64,000 nucleotides of DNA from an uncultured Marinococcus sp. (GCF_947493875.1 NZ_CANLSU010000001.1:1-64000), one strand, 5' to 3'; positions 1-9,387 are shown, counted from the stretch's first letter. The notes: generated from the letters alone by a model not told the origin. Made by a program: numbers and translations.

Positions 1-164
1 TCTTCGTCAGTGGATGCGCCGGAGTCCTCGGAGTCCTCAGTGCCGCTGTCTCCGGAAGGAGCAGAAGAGGAGTCCTCAGCGGATTCCTCTTCGTCAGTGG
101 ATGCGCCGGAGTCCTCGGAGTCCTCAGTGCCGCTGTCTCCGGAAGGAGCAGAAGAGGAGTCCTC
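1..164 (-). repeat. 87-bp tandem repeat coding for 29 residues in the penicillin-binding protein tail
   Basis: Bases 1-77 are repeated identically at 88-164, a period of 87 bp, which keeps the reading frame. Each unit encodes an acidic Ser-rich stretch including APSGDSGTEDSEDSG and STDEEE. A shorter degenerate partial copy follows at about 165-200. More copies may lie left of the window. Confidence 0.9.
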
Positions 165-3100
165 GGTGTCCTCAGTGCCACTGTCCCCGGAAGGAGTAGA
201 AGAGTCTTCATTGCTGCTGTCTTCAGTGGATTCTTCTTCGTTTGTTGAACTTCCGTCATTTTCTGCTTCATCCGTAGTATTCGATTCATCTGTGTTTTCA
301 TCGGAGCTGTCATTGTTTTCATCGCCTGATGACTCCGAGGAGTTATCTTCAGGTTCTTCCGCACTGTCGTCGGAAGAATCTGAAGTAGAGGAATTATCCC
401 CGCCTTCGGTTTCGTTGTTTTCATCCGTACTGTTTTCTTCATTATCATTACTGGAGTCGTCACTGCTGCCCGAGTCCCCAGAATTTTGATTTTCATTATC
501 GTTGTTTGAAGACTCATTACTGTCTGTATTTTCTTCGGCATCATCGTTGTTCGAATTACTATTGTTGTTTCCTGAGTCTCCGCTGCCGGAGTCTTCGTTG
601 TTTCCAGAATTGTTATCGCCGGAATTATCATTGCTGTTATTGCCGGAATCGCTATTCTCATCCGAACTGCCGATGTCAACTCCGCTGGAATCATTGGATG
701 CCCTGCCGTGAGTATCTACAGCACGGACAGTATACTCACCGTTTCCATCAGTATCAAATTCTGTGGTCTCACGATCGATGACATTGTCGACTTCGTCGCC
801 GTCATTAAAGATACGATAGCCGATCACATCGTTATCATCGGAGGCTGACCAGGTGAGAGTGCCATCATCATTGGATACTCCGGTGACCCGGGAAGGATCT
901 CTGTTATTTTCAGGAGCATCTTCATCTGGAACAAGGTTGTCCCAATCGTCCGGCAGATATTCCTGAATTTCTTCTTCATCGCCGTCCAATAGGTACTCGT
1001 CATTTAAAGAAATACCATCCTGCATAAATTCAGAAGGAGTATCATCGTATCCAGGATAACGGTCTCCGTCGATAGTTACATACTCAATTTCTTCGATACT
1101 GTCATCCTCTTCAGTAGGAGCGAATTTCTCATTGAGAATATCTTCATTTACCAGATCCGCTTCTTCGCATAAATCAGTAGGCTGTTTACCAGAGAGTCCA
1201 CATATTTCTTCTGTAGAAATCCCCTCCGGCTCAGAGAAGGTGTCCCCGGCCCCGATTAAATTATCTTCAGTGTTAGAAGCGGCATTCATGATATCTGCCC
1301 AGATCTGCTGAGTTCTCTGCGAATAAGAGAGGCCCTGTGCATCTTCAATGCCAATCTGTTCATTATACCCAAGCCATAGACCGAAGGTTACGTTGGGATT
1401 ATAGCCAACGAACCAGGAGTCGATCTGGTTATTTGTTGTACCTGTCTTTCCGGCCCAGTCGCCGTCAATATTCAGGCGATCGGGAAGAGAACTTGCAGTA
1501 CCGTCTGATCCTAATACATCACGAAGAATATCTGTAATGAGAAAACTCGTTTGTTCAGAAAAAGGATTGGTGGATTCCTCTTCATGCTCGAAGACCGTTT
1601 CGTCTGTACTGTCGGTAATAGAAGCTACCATGTAAGGTTCATGATGTTCTCCTCCGGCAGGGAAGGTCGTAAACGCACTTGTATTTTGTTCTACACTCAC
1701 GCCCCGGCTGAGTCCGCCGATGGCAGTGGAAGGGGAAATGCCATTTTCCACGACATTTTCCATACCGAGATCGTTAAGTGCATTTTCTTTCGTTGATTCA
1801 TCGAGCATGCCAAATACCCGGACGGCCGGTATGTTGCGTGATTGGGCCAATGCGCTTCTGGCATCAATAAAGCCTTCATATTCTCCGTCAAAATTACGGA
1901 GCTCTTGATCATCAGCTCCGTATTCGGTAGGAATATCAAGTAGTGTCTGTCCGGGATGCAGAAGACCTTCTTCAATAGCCGGTCCGTAATCAAGCAGTGG
2001 TTTCATGGTTGAGCCATTCTGCCTGCGCGTCTGGGTGGCATAGTTTAATGAACTTGTTTCAAAATCACGGCCGCCGACGAAGCTTAAAATAGCACCGCTG
2101 TTGTTTTCAATCATCATGCCGCCAACCTGCTCTGCTTCGCCTTCTTTTTCCGGTCCAAAGTAGTCGTTGCCATCTACTGCTTCCTGCATAGCGTCATAGG
2201 TGTCTTTATGAACCGTCAGTTCAATGTCATACCCGCCTTCAGCAACTTCGCGGCTTGCTTCCTGATTATATTGCTGAATAGTTTCCTGCCGTTCTTCGTC
2301 TGATAAATTTTCCAGCTGCACGTCGTCCTCGGCGAGCATTTCCTCACGCATAATCCGTGTAGCCCGGCGCTGAGTTTCATTAATTAGGTAAGGATACTCC
2401 TGAGCTACTTCTTCTTTCGGCTCAGCAAGATTGCTTCGGATATCATAATTCATTGCTTCAGCGTATTCTTCCTGAGAAATGGAGCCGACCTCGAGCATAT
2501 TACGTAAAACTTCATTTTTACGGTTCAAACCTGCAGAAAGGTCCTCTTTCACATCCCCATTACTCTCAAATGGAGTGTACGTATAAGGATTTTGAGGAAG
2601 TCCGGCAATATAGGCGGACTGGGCCACATTTAGTTCTGAAGCATCAATGCCGAAGATACCCTGGGCTGCTGCCTGGGCTCCTGCGATATTTTCTCCGTTG
2701 GCATTCCGGCCAAACGGGACAATGTTCATATAGGCTTGAAACAGTTCATCCTTGGTAAAGTAAGTCTCCATTCTCAACGCCAAAGCAACTTCTTTGGCTT
2801 TTCTCTCGAAGGATACTTCTCTGGTCAGCAGCTGGTTTTTAACAATCTGCTGGGTTAATGTCGAACCGCCCGTTTGAGTAGAGGAGTTCGTTAACTCCTG
2901 GTATGTAGCACGCATTAATGATTGAGGATTGATCCCGCTGTGCTCATAAAAAGCCCGGTCCTCTGTGGACAAAAAGGCATCCTGAAGATTGGGGGAAACA
3001 TTGTCGAGTTCTACACGCTGCCTTTCCAATTCTGAAGGAAGCTCCCCTAATTCTTCTCCGCTGGCAAAATGGACGGTGCTGTTTTCGGCGTAGCTATATA

Positions 3101-3281
3101 TTGATTCCTGCATTTCTTCTTCCGTGTAAGCTTCCTGTCCCTTAACCAAGGAGGCGAAAAAGCCTGCACCGATTGACCCGATAAATATAACAGCTAAAAT
3201 AAAAACGATAAAAAGGGTGAGAAATGAAAGACCAACAATGCGCGGGGTGTTTCTTGAGCTCGTTTGGTCGTGGCGCCCCAT
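1..3281 (-). CDS. Class A penicillin-binding protein (GT51 transglycosylase + transpeptidase) with FN3 domain and long acidic repeat tail; 3' end outside window
   Basis: Bifunctional peptidoglycan polymerase anchored in the membrane. Read on the minus strand from an ATG at 3281 preceded by AAGGGAG; about 1093 residues are visible and the C-terminus lies beyond base 1. A single membrane helix spans about residues 15-42. The glycosyltransferase domain shows EDRAFYEHSG (about 107), GGSTLTQQ (about 133) and RKAKE. The transpeptidase shows the STMK nucleophile box (about 423), SRN and KTGTT (about 612). After it comes a fibronectin type III-like segment (about 785-865), then a tail of at least 230 residues made almost only of Ser, Asn, Asp, Glu, Gly and Thr. 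The far tail carries a 29-residue tandem repeat. PonA of B. subtilis also has a low-complexity tail, but this one is much longer. Probably a PBP1 type; the exact orthologue is uncertain. Confidence 0.93.
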   Translation of the reverse strand, partial: MGRHDQTSSRNTPRIVGLSFLTLFIVFILAVIFIGSIGAGFFASLVKGQEAYTEEEMQESIYSYAENSTVHFASGEELGELPSELERQRVELDNVSPNLQDAFLSTEDRAFYEHSGINPQSLMRATYQELTNSSTQTGGSTLTQQIVKNQLLTREVSFERKAKEVALALRMETYFTKDELFQAYMNIVPFGRNANGENIAGAQAAAQGIFGIDASELNVAQSAYIAGLPQNPYTYTPFESNGDVKEDLSAGLNRKNEVLRNMLEVGSISQEEYAEAMNYDIRSNLAEPKEEVAQEYPYLINETQRRATRIMREEMLAEDDVQLENLSDEERQETIQQYNQEASREVAEGGYDIELTVHKDTYDAMQEAVDGNDYFGPEKEGEAEQVGGMMIENNSGAILSFVGGRDFETSSLNYATQTRRQNGSTMKPLLDYGPAIEEGLLHPGQTLLDIPTEYGADDQELRNFDGEYEGFIDARSALAQSRNIPAVRVFGMLDESTKENALNDLGMENVVENGISPSTAIGGLSRGVSVEQNTSAFTTFPAGGEHHEPYMVASITDSTDETVFEHEEESTNPFSEQTSFLITDILRDVLGSDGTASSLPDRLNIDGDWAGKTGTTNNQIDSWFVGYNPNVTFGLWLGYNEQIGIEDAQGLSYSQRTQQIWADIMNAASNTEDNLIGAGDTFSEPEGISTEEICGLSGKQPTDLCEEADLVNEDILNEKFAPTEEDDSIEEIEYVTIDGDRYPGYDDTPSEFMQDGISLNDEYLLDGDEEEIQEYLPDDWDNLVPDEDAPENNRDPSRVTGVSNDDGTLTWSASDDNDVIGYRIFNDGDEVDNVIDRETTEFDTDGNGEYTVRAVDTHGRASNDSSGVDIGSSDENSDSGNNSNDNSGDNNSGNNEDSGSGDSGNNNSNSNNDDAEENTDSNESSNNDNENQNSGDSGSSDDSSNDNEENSTDENNETEGGDNSSTSDSSDDSAEEPEDNSSESSGDENNDSSDENTDESNTTDEAENDGSSTNEEESTEDSSNEDSSTPSGDSGTEDTEDSSSAPSGDSGTEDSEDSGASTDEEESAEDSSSAPSGDSGTEDSEDSGASTDE

Positions 3282-3331
3282 AATTATTACGATCTCCCTT
3301 CTGTAGGTGGCTTTGTCTATGAATTCATACA

Positions 3332-3361
3332 TTGACAGTGTTGAAAGTATTGTGCTAAAAA
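3332..3361 (+). promoter_or_regulatory. Probable vegetative promoter of the tyrS leader
   Basis: Perfect -35 TTGACA at 3332-3337, 18-bp spacer, weak -10 TAAAAA at 3356-3361. It sits just upstream of the T-box leader. The -10 is only four of six, so the exact -10 is uncertain. Confidence 0.45.
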
Positions 3362-3367
3362 TAAAAA

Positions 3368-3648
3368 GAGCGCAAACTTGAAAACAAACTATAACATACA
3401 GCTATGAAGGATGAAAGTAACTATAGGACCTACAGTCACAGAGAGTCGGCGTCTGCTGAAAGTCGAACTGCAGCCTTTGGCGAATTACACATCCAGAGCT
3501 TCTTTCAGACCTTTGATTAAAAAGTCCTGAAACGGTGTAATGCATCGTTATCAACATGAAGCCGGGAAGCTCATGCTTCCAACAAGGGTGGTACCGCGGT
3601 CATCATCGTCCCTTTTCGTTTTTCGAAGCGAAGAGGGACTTTTTTATG
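3368..3648 (+). promoter_or_regulatory. T-box riboswitch leader of tyrS (tyrosine)
   Basis: The conserved T-box (AACAAGGGTGGTACCGCGG) is at 3581-3599 and is followed by a terminator hairpin with arms GTCCCTTTT.../...GAAGAGGGAC at about 3608-3640 and a T run. Stem I features (CAGAGAGTCGGCGTCTGCTG region, 3437-3460) lie upstream. A TAC triplet at 3486-3488, on the 3' side of Stem I, fits a Tyr specifier codon. Uncharged tRNA-Tyr is expected to stabilise the antiterminator and raise tyrS expression. Confidence 0.93.
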
Positions 3649-3706
3649 TACCTGTATCTATATATATCCAAGTTTAGAGTGTTTTTAAACCAGAAAGGGG
3701 AAAGTT

Positions 3707-4984
3707 ATGGGCATTTGGGAGGAATTAGAGGAAAGAGGACTTGTGAATCAGGTGACAGAAAGAGAAGGACTTAAGAATCAGTTAAATAACGGTCAGCTCC
3801 GTTTTTACTGTGGATTTGATCCTACAGGAGACAGCCTCCATATTGGTCACCTGCTGACAATTATTTTAATGCGCCGGATGCAGCTGCACGGGCATCAGCC
3901 AATTGCTCTTGTAGGCGGGGGCACTGGAATGATTGGGGACCCGAGTGGGAGAAACGCGGAACGCTCTCTGAACGAACCAGACATTGTGGAAGGTTTTTCA
4001 CAAAAAATTCGTACCCAGCTCGAAAAATACCTGGATTTTGACGGGGCGTATGGTGCAGAAATTGTAAACAACCATGACTGGCTTGGAAGCATGACTCTCA
4101 TCAGCTTCCTTAGAGACTTTGGGAAGCATTTCAGCGTCAATTATATGCTTGCCAAAGAATCAGTGGAATCCCGGATTCAGGAAGGCATTTCTTTTACTGA
4201 ATTCAGCTACCAGATAATGCAGTCAATCGATTTTTACTACCTGTACAAAAATCATCAGTGTACGCTTCAAATCGGTGGCAGCGACCAATGGGGCAATATT
4301 ACCGCTGGTTTAGAGCTGATTCGCCGTCTGGAATATGAAGATGAGGAAAAATCTCCTGCTTACGGTATGACAATCCCATTAGTGACTAAAGCCGACGGCA
4401 CGAAATTTGGAAAAACAGCCGGGTACGCAATATGGCTCGATCCTGAAAAAACATCTCCATACGAAATGTACCAATTTCTGCTTAATACAGACGATCGTGA
4501 TGTATTAAAGTTTATACGCTACTTTACGTTTATTGATCAGGAAGAAATGAAAGAGCTTGAAGAAAAGATGCAGACAGAGCCTGAAAAAAGGGAACCTCAC
4601 CGGAGGCTTGCCCAGGAAATCACCTCATTTGTCCACGGCCGGGCAGCGCTGAATCAGGCTGAAAACATTACGAAGGCTCTGTTTGGCGGAGGCGAGCTCA
4701 CAGCGCTGACAGCAGATGAAATAGCGCAGGGCTTTAAGGATGTACCATCGTACACGATGGAAACAGAGGAACAAAACCTGGTGGAGCTCTTGGTTCAAGC
4801 GGGCATAGCAGGTTCAAAACGACAGGCCAGGGAAGATGTGCAGAATGGGGCCGTATATATTAATGGAGAGAGAGAACAGAGTACAGACAAAACGGTAGGG
4901 AAAAATGATTTAATTGACGATCAATTTATCATTATGCGCAGAGGTAAAAAGAAATATTTTCTGATTCTAAAAAACAATGGGTAA
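3707..4984 (+). CDS. tyrS: Tyrosyl-tRNA synthetase
   Basis: Charges tRNA-Tyr with tyrosine in the cytoplasm. The 425-residue protein has the class I signatures: HIGH at residues 45-48 within DPTGDSLHIGHL, and KFGKT near 232 in place of KMSKS. The RNA-binding S4 domain is at about 350-415 (SKRQAREDVQNGAVYING). The sequence is of the TyrS rather than the TyrZ type, and its length matches the family. ATG at 3707 follows GAAAGGGG at good spacing. It is under the upstream T-box and is followed by a terminator shared with convergent rpsD. Confidence 0.98.
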   Translation: MGIWEELEERGLVNQVTEREGLKNQLNNGQLRFYCGFDPTGDSLHIGHLLTIILMRRMQLHGHQPIALVGGGTGMIGDPSGRNAERSLNEPDIVEGFSQKIRTQLEKYLDFDGAYGAEIVNNHDWLGSMTLISFLRDFGKHFSVNYMLAKESVESRIQEGISFTEFSYQIMQSIDFYYLYKNHQCTLQIGGSDQWGNITAGLELIRRLEYEDEEKSPAYGMTIPLVTKADGTKFGKTAGYAIWLDPEKTSPYEMYQFLLNTDDRDVLKFIRYFTFIDQEEMKELEEKMQTEPEKREPHRRLAQEITSFVHGRAALNQAENITKALFGGGELTALTADEIAQGFKDVPSYTMETEEQNLVELLVQAGIAGSKRQAREDVQNGAVYINGEREQSTDKTVGKNDLIDDQFIIMRRGKKKYFLILKNNG

Positions 4985-5013
4985 AAACCGGCCGGAAAAA
5001 ACTGGGGAAATAT

Positions 5014-5053
5014 AAAAAATCCCGTGCAGATCAATATCTGCACGGGATTTTTA
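5014..5053. terminator. Bidirectional terminator between tyrS and rpsD
   Basis: A perfect hairpin with 14-base arms AAATCCCGTGCAGA / TCTGCACGGGATTT around a short ATCAATA loop region, flanked by A's on the left and T's on the right. It can serve both convergent genes. Confidence 0.9.
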
Positions 5054-5056
5054 CTA

Positions 5057-5659
5057 TTAACGGGAGTAGTACTCAACGATCAGTGCTTCGGAAATTTCCG
5101 CAGGAAGCTCAGAGCGTTCAGGGTAACGACTGTAGGTGCCCTGAAGGTTGTCAGCATCAAATGTGAGATATTCCGGAACGAAAGAATTAGCTTCAAGTGC
5201 GTCCTGGATAGCGCTCATGTTGCGGGACTTTTCACGAACACTGATGGTTTTTCCTGGCTCTACGCGGTAAGACGGGATATCTACACGATTTCCGTCTACA
5301 GTGATGTGGCCATGGTTAACCAGCTGGCGTGCGCCGCGGCGTGTGCGGGAAAGGCCGAGACGATAAACAAGGTTATCGAGACGGGATTCAAGCAGAATCA
5401 GGAAGTTTTCGCCGTGTACACCAGGCAGTTTGCCAGCGATATTAAATGTGCGAAGGAATTGGCGCTCATTTAAGTTGTACATGAAACGAAGCTTCTGTTT
5501 TTCCTGCAGTTGAACACCGTATTCGGATAATTTTCTGCGCTGCGTTGGGCCATGCTCTCCCGGCGGATAAGGACGTTTTTCGAGTTCTTTTCCTGTACCA
5601 CTGAGAGAGATGCCGAAGCGGCGGGACTTTTTCCAGGTTGGACCTGTATAGCGTGCCAT
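5057..5659 (-). CDS. rpsD: 30S ribosomal protein S4
   Basis: Primary 16S rRNA-binding protein of the small subunit. The 200-residue product begins [19 protein letters not shown] and has the S4 RNA-binding domain in its second half ([20 protein letters not shown]), matching the usual length. An open frame extends upstream to 5845, but the ATG at 5659 is preceded by AGGAGG and matches the family start. It stands alone as a single transcription unit, as in B. subtilis, with its own promoter and a long 5' leader that is likely bound by S4 itself. Confidence 0.98.
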   Translation of the reverse strand: MARYTGPTWKKSRRFGISLSGTGKELEKRPYPPGEHGPTQRRKLSEYGVQLQEKQKLRFMYNLNERQFLRTFNIAGKLPGVHGENFLILLESRLDNLVYRLGLSRTRRGARQLVNHGHITVDGNRVDIPSYRVEPGKTISVREKSRNMSAIQDALEANSFVPEYLTFDADNLQGTYSRYPERSELPAEISEALIVEYYSR

Positions 5660-5844
5660 AATGGCATCCTCCTCTATTAAAACAAATTTTGGTATAAAAA
5701 CACTGTTGGCGAATCTCCCGTCATGCTCATTTTGCCCTCGTATGTCTTCGCCCCGACAGCTAGGGGTTACGCAACACACCTTGCTTACCGCAAGGAGCAA
5801 AATGGAAAGCACATGCAAGGCTTGCCCAGGCTGTCTTTTACACA
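5660..5844 (-). promoter_or_regulatory. rpsD 5' leader, probable S4 autoregulatory RNA
   Basis: About 185 nt separate the predicted transcription start from the rpsD ATG. On the transcribed strand it contains a CCTTGC/GCAAGG hairpin (5779-5795) and a CCCC/GGGG hairpin (about 5751-5766). In B. subtilis rpsD is repressed by S4 binding its own leader; assignment here rests on position and structure, not on a matched consensus. Confidence 0.55.
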
Positions 5845-5850
5845 ACCGTC

Positions 5851-5879
5851 ATTATAACTTCTGGCTGATGGCAAGTCAA
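5851..5879 (-). promoter_or_regulatory. Strong vegetative promoter of rpsD
   Basis: On the minus strand TTGACT (5879-5874), a 17-bp spacer and a perfect TATAAT (5856-5851). Confidence 0.85.
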
Positions 5880-5931
5880 TATGTTTTAACCTGAAGGAAG
5901 TGAACTTAAGTAAAAAAACTCTGTAGCGAAT

Positions 5932-5966
5932 AAAAAAGCCGGGAAGCTTAAATTAAGCTTTCCCGG
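5932..5966 (-). terminator. Terminator of the hisJ-fRMsr unit
   Basis: Minus-strand hairpin with arms CCGGGAAAGCTTAA / TTAAGCTTCCCGG followed by CTTTTTTA. Confidence 0.88.
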
Positions 5967-5988
5967 TGGGGAGGTGAACTCTGGAAGG

Positions 5989-6495
5989 CTAACTTTTAAT
6001 TGAAAACAGCCCGTGTTCAATTTCGTCAGCAAACTGACGCAGGAAGGACTCTTCCTGCTCGGAAAAACGGTTCAGTACAGGGCTGTCAATGTCGAGCACG
6101 CCGTATACTTCCCCTTCAGGAGTGAACAACGGCACAACTATTTCTGACTGGCTGGCGGCGTCACATGCGATATGGCCCGGAAAGGCGTGCACATCTTCTA
6201 CGCGGACTGTCTGTTTTTTCTGGTAAGCTGTGCCGCAGACTCCTTTGCCCGGAGTGATGCGATTGCAGGCAGGCAGTCCCTGGAATGGTCCGAGAACGAG
6301 TTCATTTTCTGTTTCGTTCCAAATATAGAAGCCGACCCAGTTTACATTGGATAAAAATTGATTGAGCAGGGCGGAAGCGTTAGCTAAATTGGCGGTTTGA
6401 TCATTCTCATCTGAAAATAATGCTTTCGCCTGCTGACATAGTGTTTGGTAGCTTTTCTCTAAAGATGAATCATAAGAAACCGGTTGAAAAGACAT
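5989..6495 (-). CDS. ytsP: Free methionine-(R)-sulfoxide reductase, GAF domain (YtsP type)
   Basis: Reduces free methionine-R-sulfoxide in the cytosol, a repair step after oxidation. The protein is one GAF domain of 168 residues. Cysteines at 77, 87 and 111 lie in ACNRI, GKGVCGTA and HIACDAAS; their spacing (10 and 24 residues) equals that of the catalytic and resolving cysteines of the characterised YebR family. ATG at 6495 follows AAAGAGGG; a longer open frame upstream overlaps hisJ and is unlikely. It begins 13 nt after hisJ ends, so the two are probably co-transcribed. The symbol follows the B. subtilis neighbour. Confidence 0.9.
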   Translation of the reverse strand: MSFQPVSYDSSLEKSYQTLCQQAKALFSDENDQTANLANASALLNQFLSNVNWVGFYIWNETENELVLGPFQGLPACNRITPGKGVCGTAYQKKQTVRVEDVHAFPGHIACDAASQSEIVVPLFTPEGEVYGVLDIDSPVLNRFSEQEESFLRQFADEIEHGLFSIKS

Positions 6496-6508
6496 GAATA
6501 TCCCTCTT

Positions 6509-7330
6509 TCATTGTCGTAGTTGCTTTCCTGTAAGAGCTGAAATGTCATTACTGCCTGCCAGCAGTCCCGAAGAAGCGTGGGCATCGGAACCGTATACAA
6601 GTGGTATCCCCATCTGTACTGCCGATTGTATTACCGATGGATGCGGGTACGGCTCAAGGCATTTTTCTTTTGTTGTCCCGGCACCGTTTGCATCAAGCTC
6701 TAGCCCTCTGGATTGAACCTCCATCAAAATAGCTTGAATAGCATTTTGATCAAGAAAATCGTATTCATAATTTCTGTGAAACTTCCGAATAAGCGTCATA
6801 TGCCCGATCCTTTTTGGGGCGTATGTTCCAAGAGGCGCCCGAGTAGATCGGAGAACGGTGCGATAGTACAATTCCTCTGCTTTTTGCGGGCCCCCACTCA
6901 GACGGACAAAGCGGTCAAAGTGATCCGGGGAAAAATCAATACATATATATTCACTGTTTATTTTAATGAAGTGGGAGGAAAGAATGCAATCTTCAAGCTC
7001 AGGACCATATGTGTTCATAAATTGCTCTGTATTTTTCTCAAAGCCTTCAATAAAATCCACTTCAAGGCCTTTTTTAATCGAAATATCATTATTGTATTCT
7101 GACTGAAGGTCATTTAACTCGCGAAGATACCGGTCGAGCTGTGCAAGCGGCATGGCACTGTCTTTATCCGGGACTGGGTCCGTAAAGCCTTCAGGCAGAG
7201 GAGCGTGCTCGGTAAAAGTGATCGTTTTTATTCCGTTTTTAATGCAGGATTCAATGTAGTCATGAAACGAATCACTGCTTCCGTGCGGGCAGAAGGGAGA
7301 GTGAATATGGCCGTCACGAGTAATTGTCAT
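6509..7330 (-). CDS. hisJ: Histidinol-phosphatase, PHP family
   Basis: Removes phosphate from L-histidinol phosphate, the penultimate reaction of histidine synthesis. The 273-residue protein has PHP metal-binding motifs: DGHIHSPFCPHG at residues 6-17, TFTEHAP near 42, GLEVDF near 90, SSHF and GSDAH toward the C-terminus. ATG at 7330 is preceded by AAAAGAGGTG at about 10 nt; an in-frame GTG four codons upstream overlaps that ribosome site and is less likely. It stands apart from other his genes, as in B. subtilis, and forms a unit with the downstream sulfoxide reductase. Confidence 0.93.
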   Translation of the reverse strand: MTITRDGHIHSPFCPHGSSDSFHDYIESCIKNGIKTITFTEHAPLPEGFTDPVPDKDSAMPLAQLDRYLRELNDLQSEYNNDISIKKGLEVDFIEGFEKNTEQFMNTYGPELEDCILSSHFIKINSEYICIDFSPDHFDRFVRLSGGPQKAEELYYRTVLRSTRAPLGTYAPKRIGHMTLIRKFHRNYEYDFLDQNAIQAILMEVQSRGLELDANGAGTTKEKCLEPYPHPSVIQSAVQMGIPLVYGSDAHASSGLLAGSNDISALTGKQLRQ

Positions 7331-7600
7331 AGGTATAAACACCTCTTTTAATGGAAAATATTATGTAAATATAGCTGAGTTAATTAAGGAAATAGGGAAA
7401 ATGGATTTTCTAGAAATTTTCTTTATCGTCATATAACAATCACTGCGTTTACATGTTATCATAAGTTAAAGCAAACATAGTTGAAAAAATATTTTGAGTA
7501 CGTTCGTGCACATAAAGTATCAGATAAGTATAAGTAACCCATAACGTGTAAATTATTGAAAAAACAAAGATGCACAGCGGGGAAAACTGGAGTGAAAAAT
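7331..7600. other. Divergent intergenic region hisJ / ezrA
   Basis: 270 bp without a gene. It must hold both promoters. For ezrA a possible pair is TTGAGT (from 7494) with TATCAG (from 7518) at 18 bp, which is weak. A 10-bp palindrome TTTCTAGAAA lies at 7407-7416. No regulator could be assigned. Confidence 0.3.
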
Positions 7601-9310
7601 TTGGTGACAACAATTGTAATTATAGTTCTGGTTATCATTATCGCCGCGTTTGTCATATACGGAGCATGGGGACGCAGACGCATTTACCGGGAGGTAGACC
7701 GCCTGGAGGATGCGAGGGCGAATTTGGCGGACCAGCCTGTGGCCGAAGAAATTGCGCGGGTCAAGGGCATGACAATGTCGGGAGAAACAGAAGAAAAGTT
7801 TGAATCATGGCGCAAGGACTGGGATGAAATTGTGGGAAAGCATCTGCCGGATATTGAAAAGGCTCTTTATGATGCGGAAGAAAAAGCAGACAAGTACAAG
7901 TTCAGTCAGGCTTCAGAAATCACTGCTGCTGTAGACACGCAGCTCACCAGTATTGAAGAGGAAATCAATAATATCTTTCTGGAAATAGAAGAGCTCGTAC
8001 ATAATGAATCTGATAACCGCCGCGGCATTGAAGAGTCGGAACAGAAATATGAAGAAATAAAACGTTTTGTTTCCCAGAACTGGCACACGCTTGGCAGGAC
8101 AGCCCCGCTGTTTGATCAGCATATGCGAGATCTCCAGGTTTCTTTTGAAGCTTTTTACGAAGCGGTGGAGCAGGGTAACCAATTTGAAGCTAAACAGCTC
8201 AGACAGAAACTCGATGAAGATTTAGAACGTGAAGAAGCATCGCTTTATGCCGTCCCTGATATGCTTGCAAAGGTACGCCGGCGCCTGCCGGAAGAATGGA
8301 AAGCCCTGCGCGCCGGGCTGTATGAAATGGAAGAGCAGGGTTACCCTATGGACGCTTTTGCATTTGAACAACGACTGAATGAAAACGAAGCAGAAGCTGA
8401 GCAACTGCAGACGCGGATTGAGAGCCTGGATCTTGACGGGGTTGCGGAACGTCTTGCCGAGATGGATGCCTACAATGAAGAAGTGTACCGCATTCTTGAA
8501 GAAGAAGTGGAAGCCCGTGCCGAGGTCGAACGTCTGCTGCCGGAGGCGAATAAAGGCAGAGAGCAATTATCTACGCGGATGCAGACACTGTTAGTGGAAA
8601 AAGAATTTATCGAAGCCAACTACCGGATTCCATCGGAAACAGAGCATCTGATTGCCTCATCGAAACGACAGGTTGATGGAATTAGAAAGAGCGTATTACA
8701 ATTGCAGGAGCAAAAAGAAAACAAAGAACACTCATTTACTCATATTGAGATGGAACTAAAGCAAATTCTTGAAAAGCAGGAAGAAGTTGAATCGGGCATT
8801 CTGGAAGCAGAGAATCAGCTCGGCGTACTCCGAAAAGATGAAACACAGGCAATGGAAACGCTCGAGGAGCTGAAGCGCCAGAACCGCATCGAAGAAATGA
8901 GAATGCAGCGCACAAGACTGCCTAAGCTTCCGCCAATACTTTTAAATGAAAAAGAATCAGCAGATGATAAAATTGCCCATGCTGCTGCGGCTCTTTCTGA
9001 GACTCCGCTTGAAATGTCGCAGGTTCGTGAAACGGTAGCTCAGGCAGAAGAAAGTGTCCGCACTGTCTCTACAATGCTTCGACGTATGGAAGAGCAGGCG
9101 TTGATGACTGAGCGTATCATCCAGCGTGGAAATTTATACCGCAGCAAGGAAGCTGAGCTTGACCAGAGTCTGCAGGAAGCAGAAAGTGCTTTCCGCAAAG
9201 GTCAGTATGAGCACGCGCTGCAGGTTGCTTCAGCGGCTGTTCGGAAAATGGATGACCGATTTGTAACAGAAGTGCTGCAGGAATCTGACATGCAGCTGAC
9301 AGAAGCATAA
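7601..9310 (+). CDS. ezrA: Septation ring formation regulator EzrA
   Basis: Membrane-anchored negative regulator of FtsZ ring assembly. The protein has one N-terminal helix (VTTIVIIVLVIIIAAFVIYG) followed by about 540 cytoplasmic residues of acidic, heptad-rich coiled coil, and its opening after the helix (RRIYREVDRLED) matches the family. Start choice: TTG at 7601 lies 8 nt after GGAG (7589-7592) and gives 569 residues, close to the usual 560-570. GTG at 7604 is an equal alternative; GTG at 7592 and TTG at 7556 have poor ribosome sites. A terminator follows directly. Confidence 0.95.
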   Translation: MVTTIVIIVLVIIIAAFVIYGAWGRRRIYREVDRLEDARANLADQPVAEEIARVKGMTMSGETEEKFESWRKDWDEIVGKHLPDIEKALYDAEEKADKYKFSQASEITAAVDTQLTSIEEEINNIFLEIEELVHNESDNRRGIEESEQKYEEIKRFVSQNWHTLGRTAPLFDQHMRDLQVSFEAFYEAVEQGNQFEAKQLRQKLDEDLEREEASLYAVPDMLAKVRRRLPEEWKALRAGLYEMEEQGYPMDAFAFEQRLNENEAEAEQLQTRIESLDLDGVAERLAEMDAYNEEVYRILEEEVEARAEVERLLPEANKGREQLSTRMQTLLVEKEFIEANYRIPSETEHLIASSKRQVDGIRKSVLQLQEQKENKEHSFTHIEMELKQILEKQEEVESGILEAENQLGVLRKDETQAMETLEELKRQNRIEEMRMQRTRLPKLPPILLNEKESADDKIAHAAAALSETPLEMSQVRETVAQAEESVRTVSTMLRRMEEQALMTERIIQRGNLYRSKEAELDQSLQEAESAFRKGQYEHALQVASAAVRKMDDRFVTEVLQESDMQLTEA

Positions 9311-9328
9311 TCGACAAGCAAATAGTTG

Positions 9329-9355
9329 AGAAGCCTGAACTCAGGCTTCTTTTTT
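9329..9355 (+). terminator. Terminator of ezrA
   Basis: Hairpin with arms AGAAGCCTG / CAGGCTTCT around AACT, followed by six T's. Confidence 0.9.
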
Positions 9356-9387
9356 ATGATATTAGCGAATGCTGGGAGGAATTTGAA

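Noticed and set aside
10-489. Plus-strand open frame encoding a Ser/Glu/Pro-rich protein
   Set aside because: It is the reverse complement of the penicillin-binding protein tail; the repeated low-complexity coding keeps the opposite strand free of stops.
5660-5845. Longer N-terminus for ribosomal protein S4
   Set aside because: The added 62 residues have no family match, lie in the mapped leader after a strong promoter, and the ATG at 5659 has a full ribosome site.
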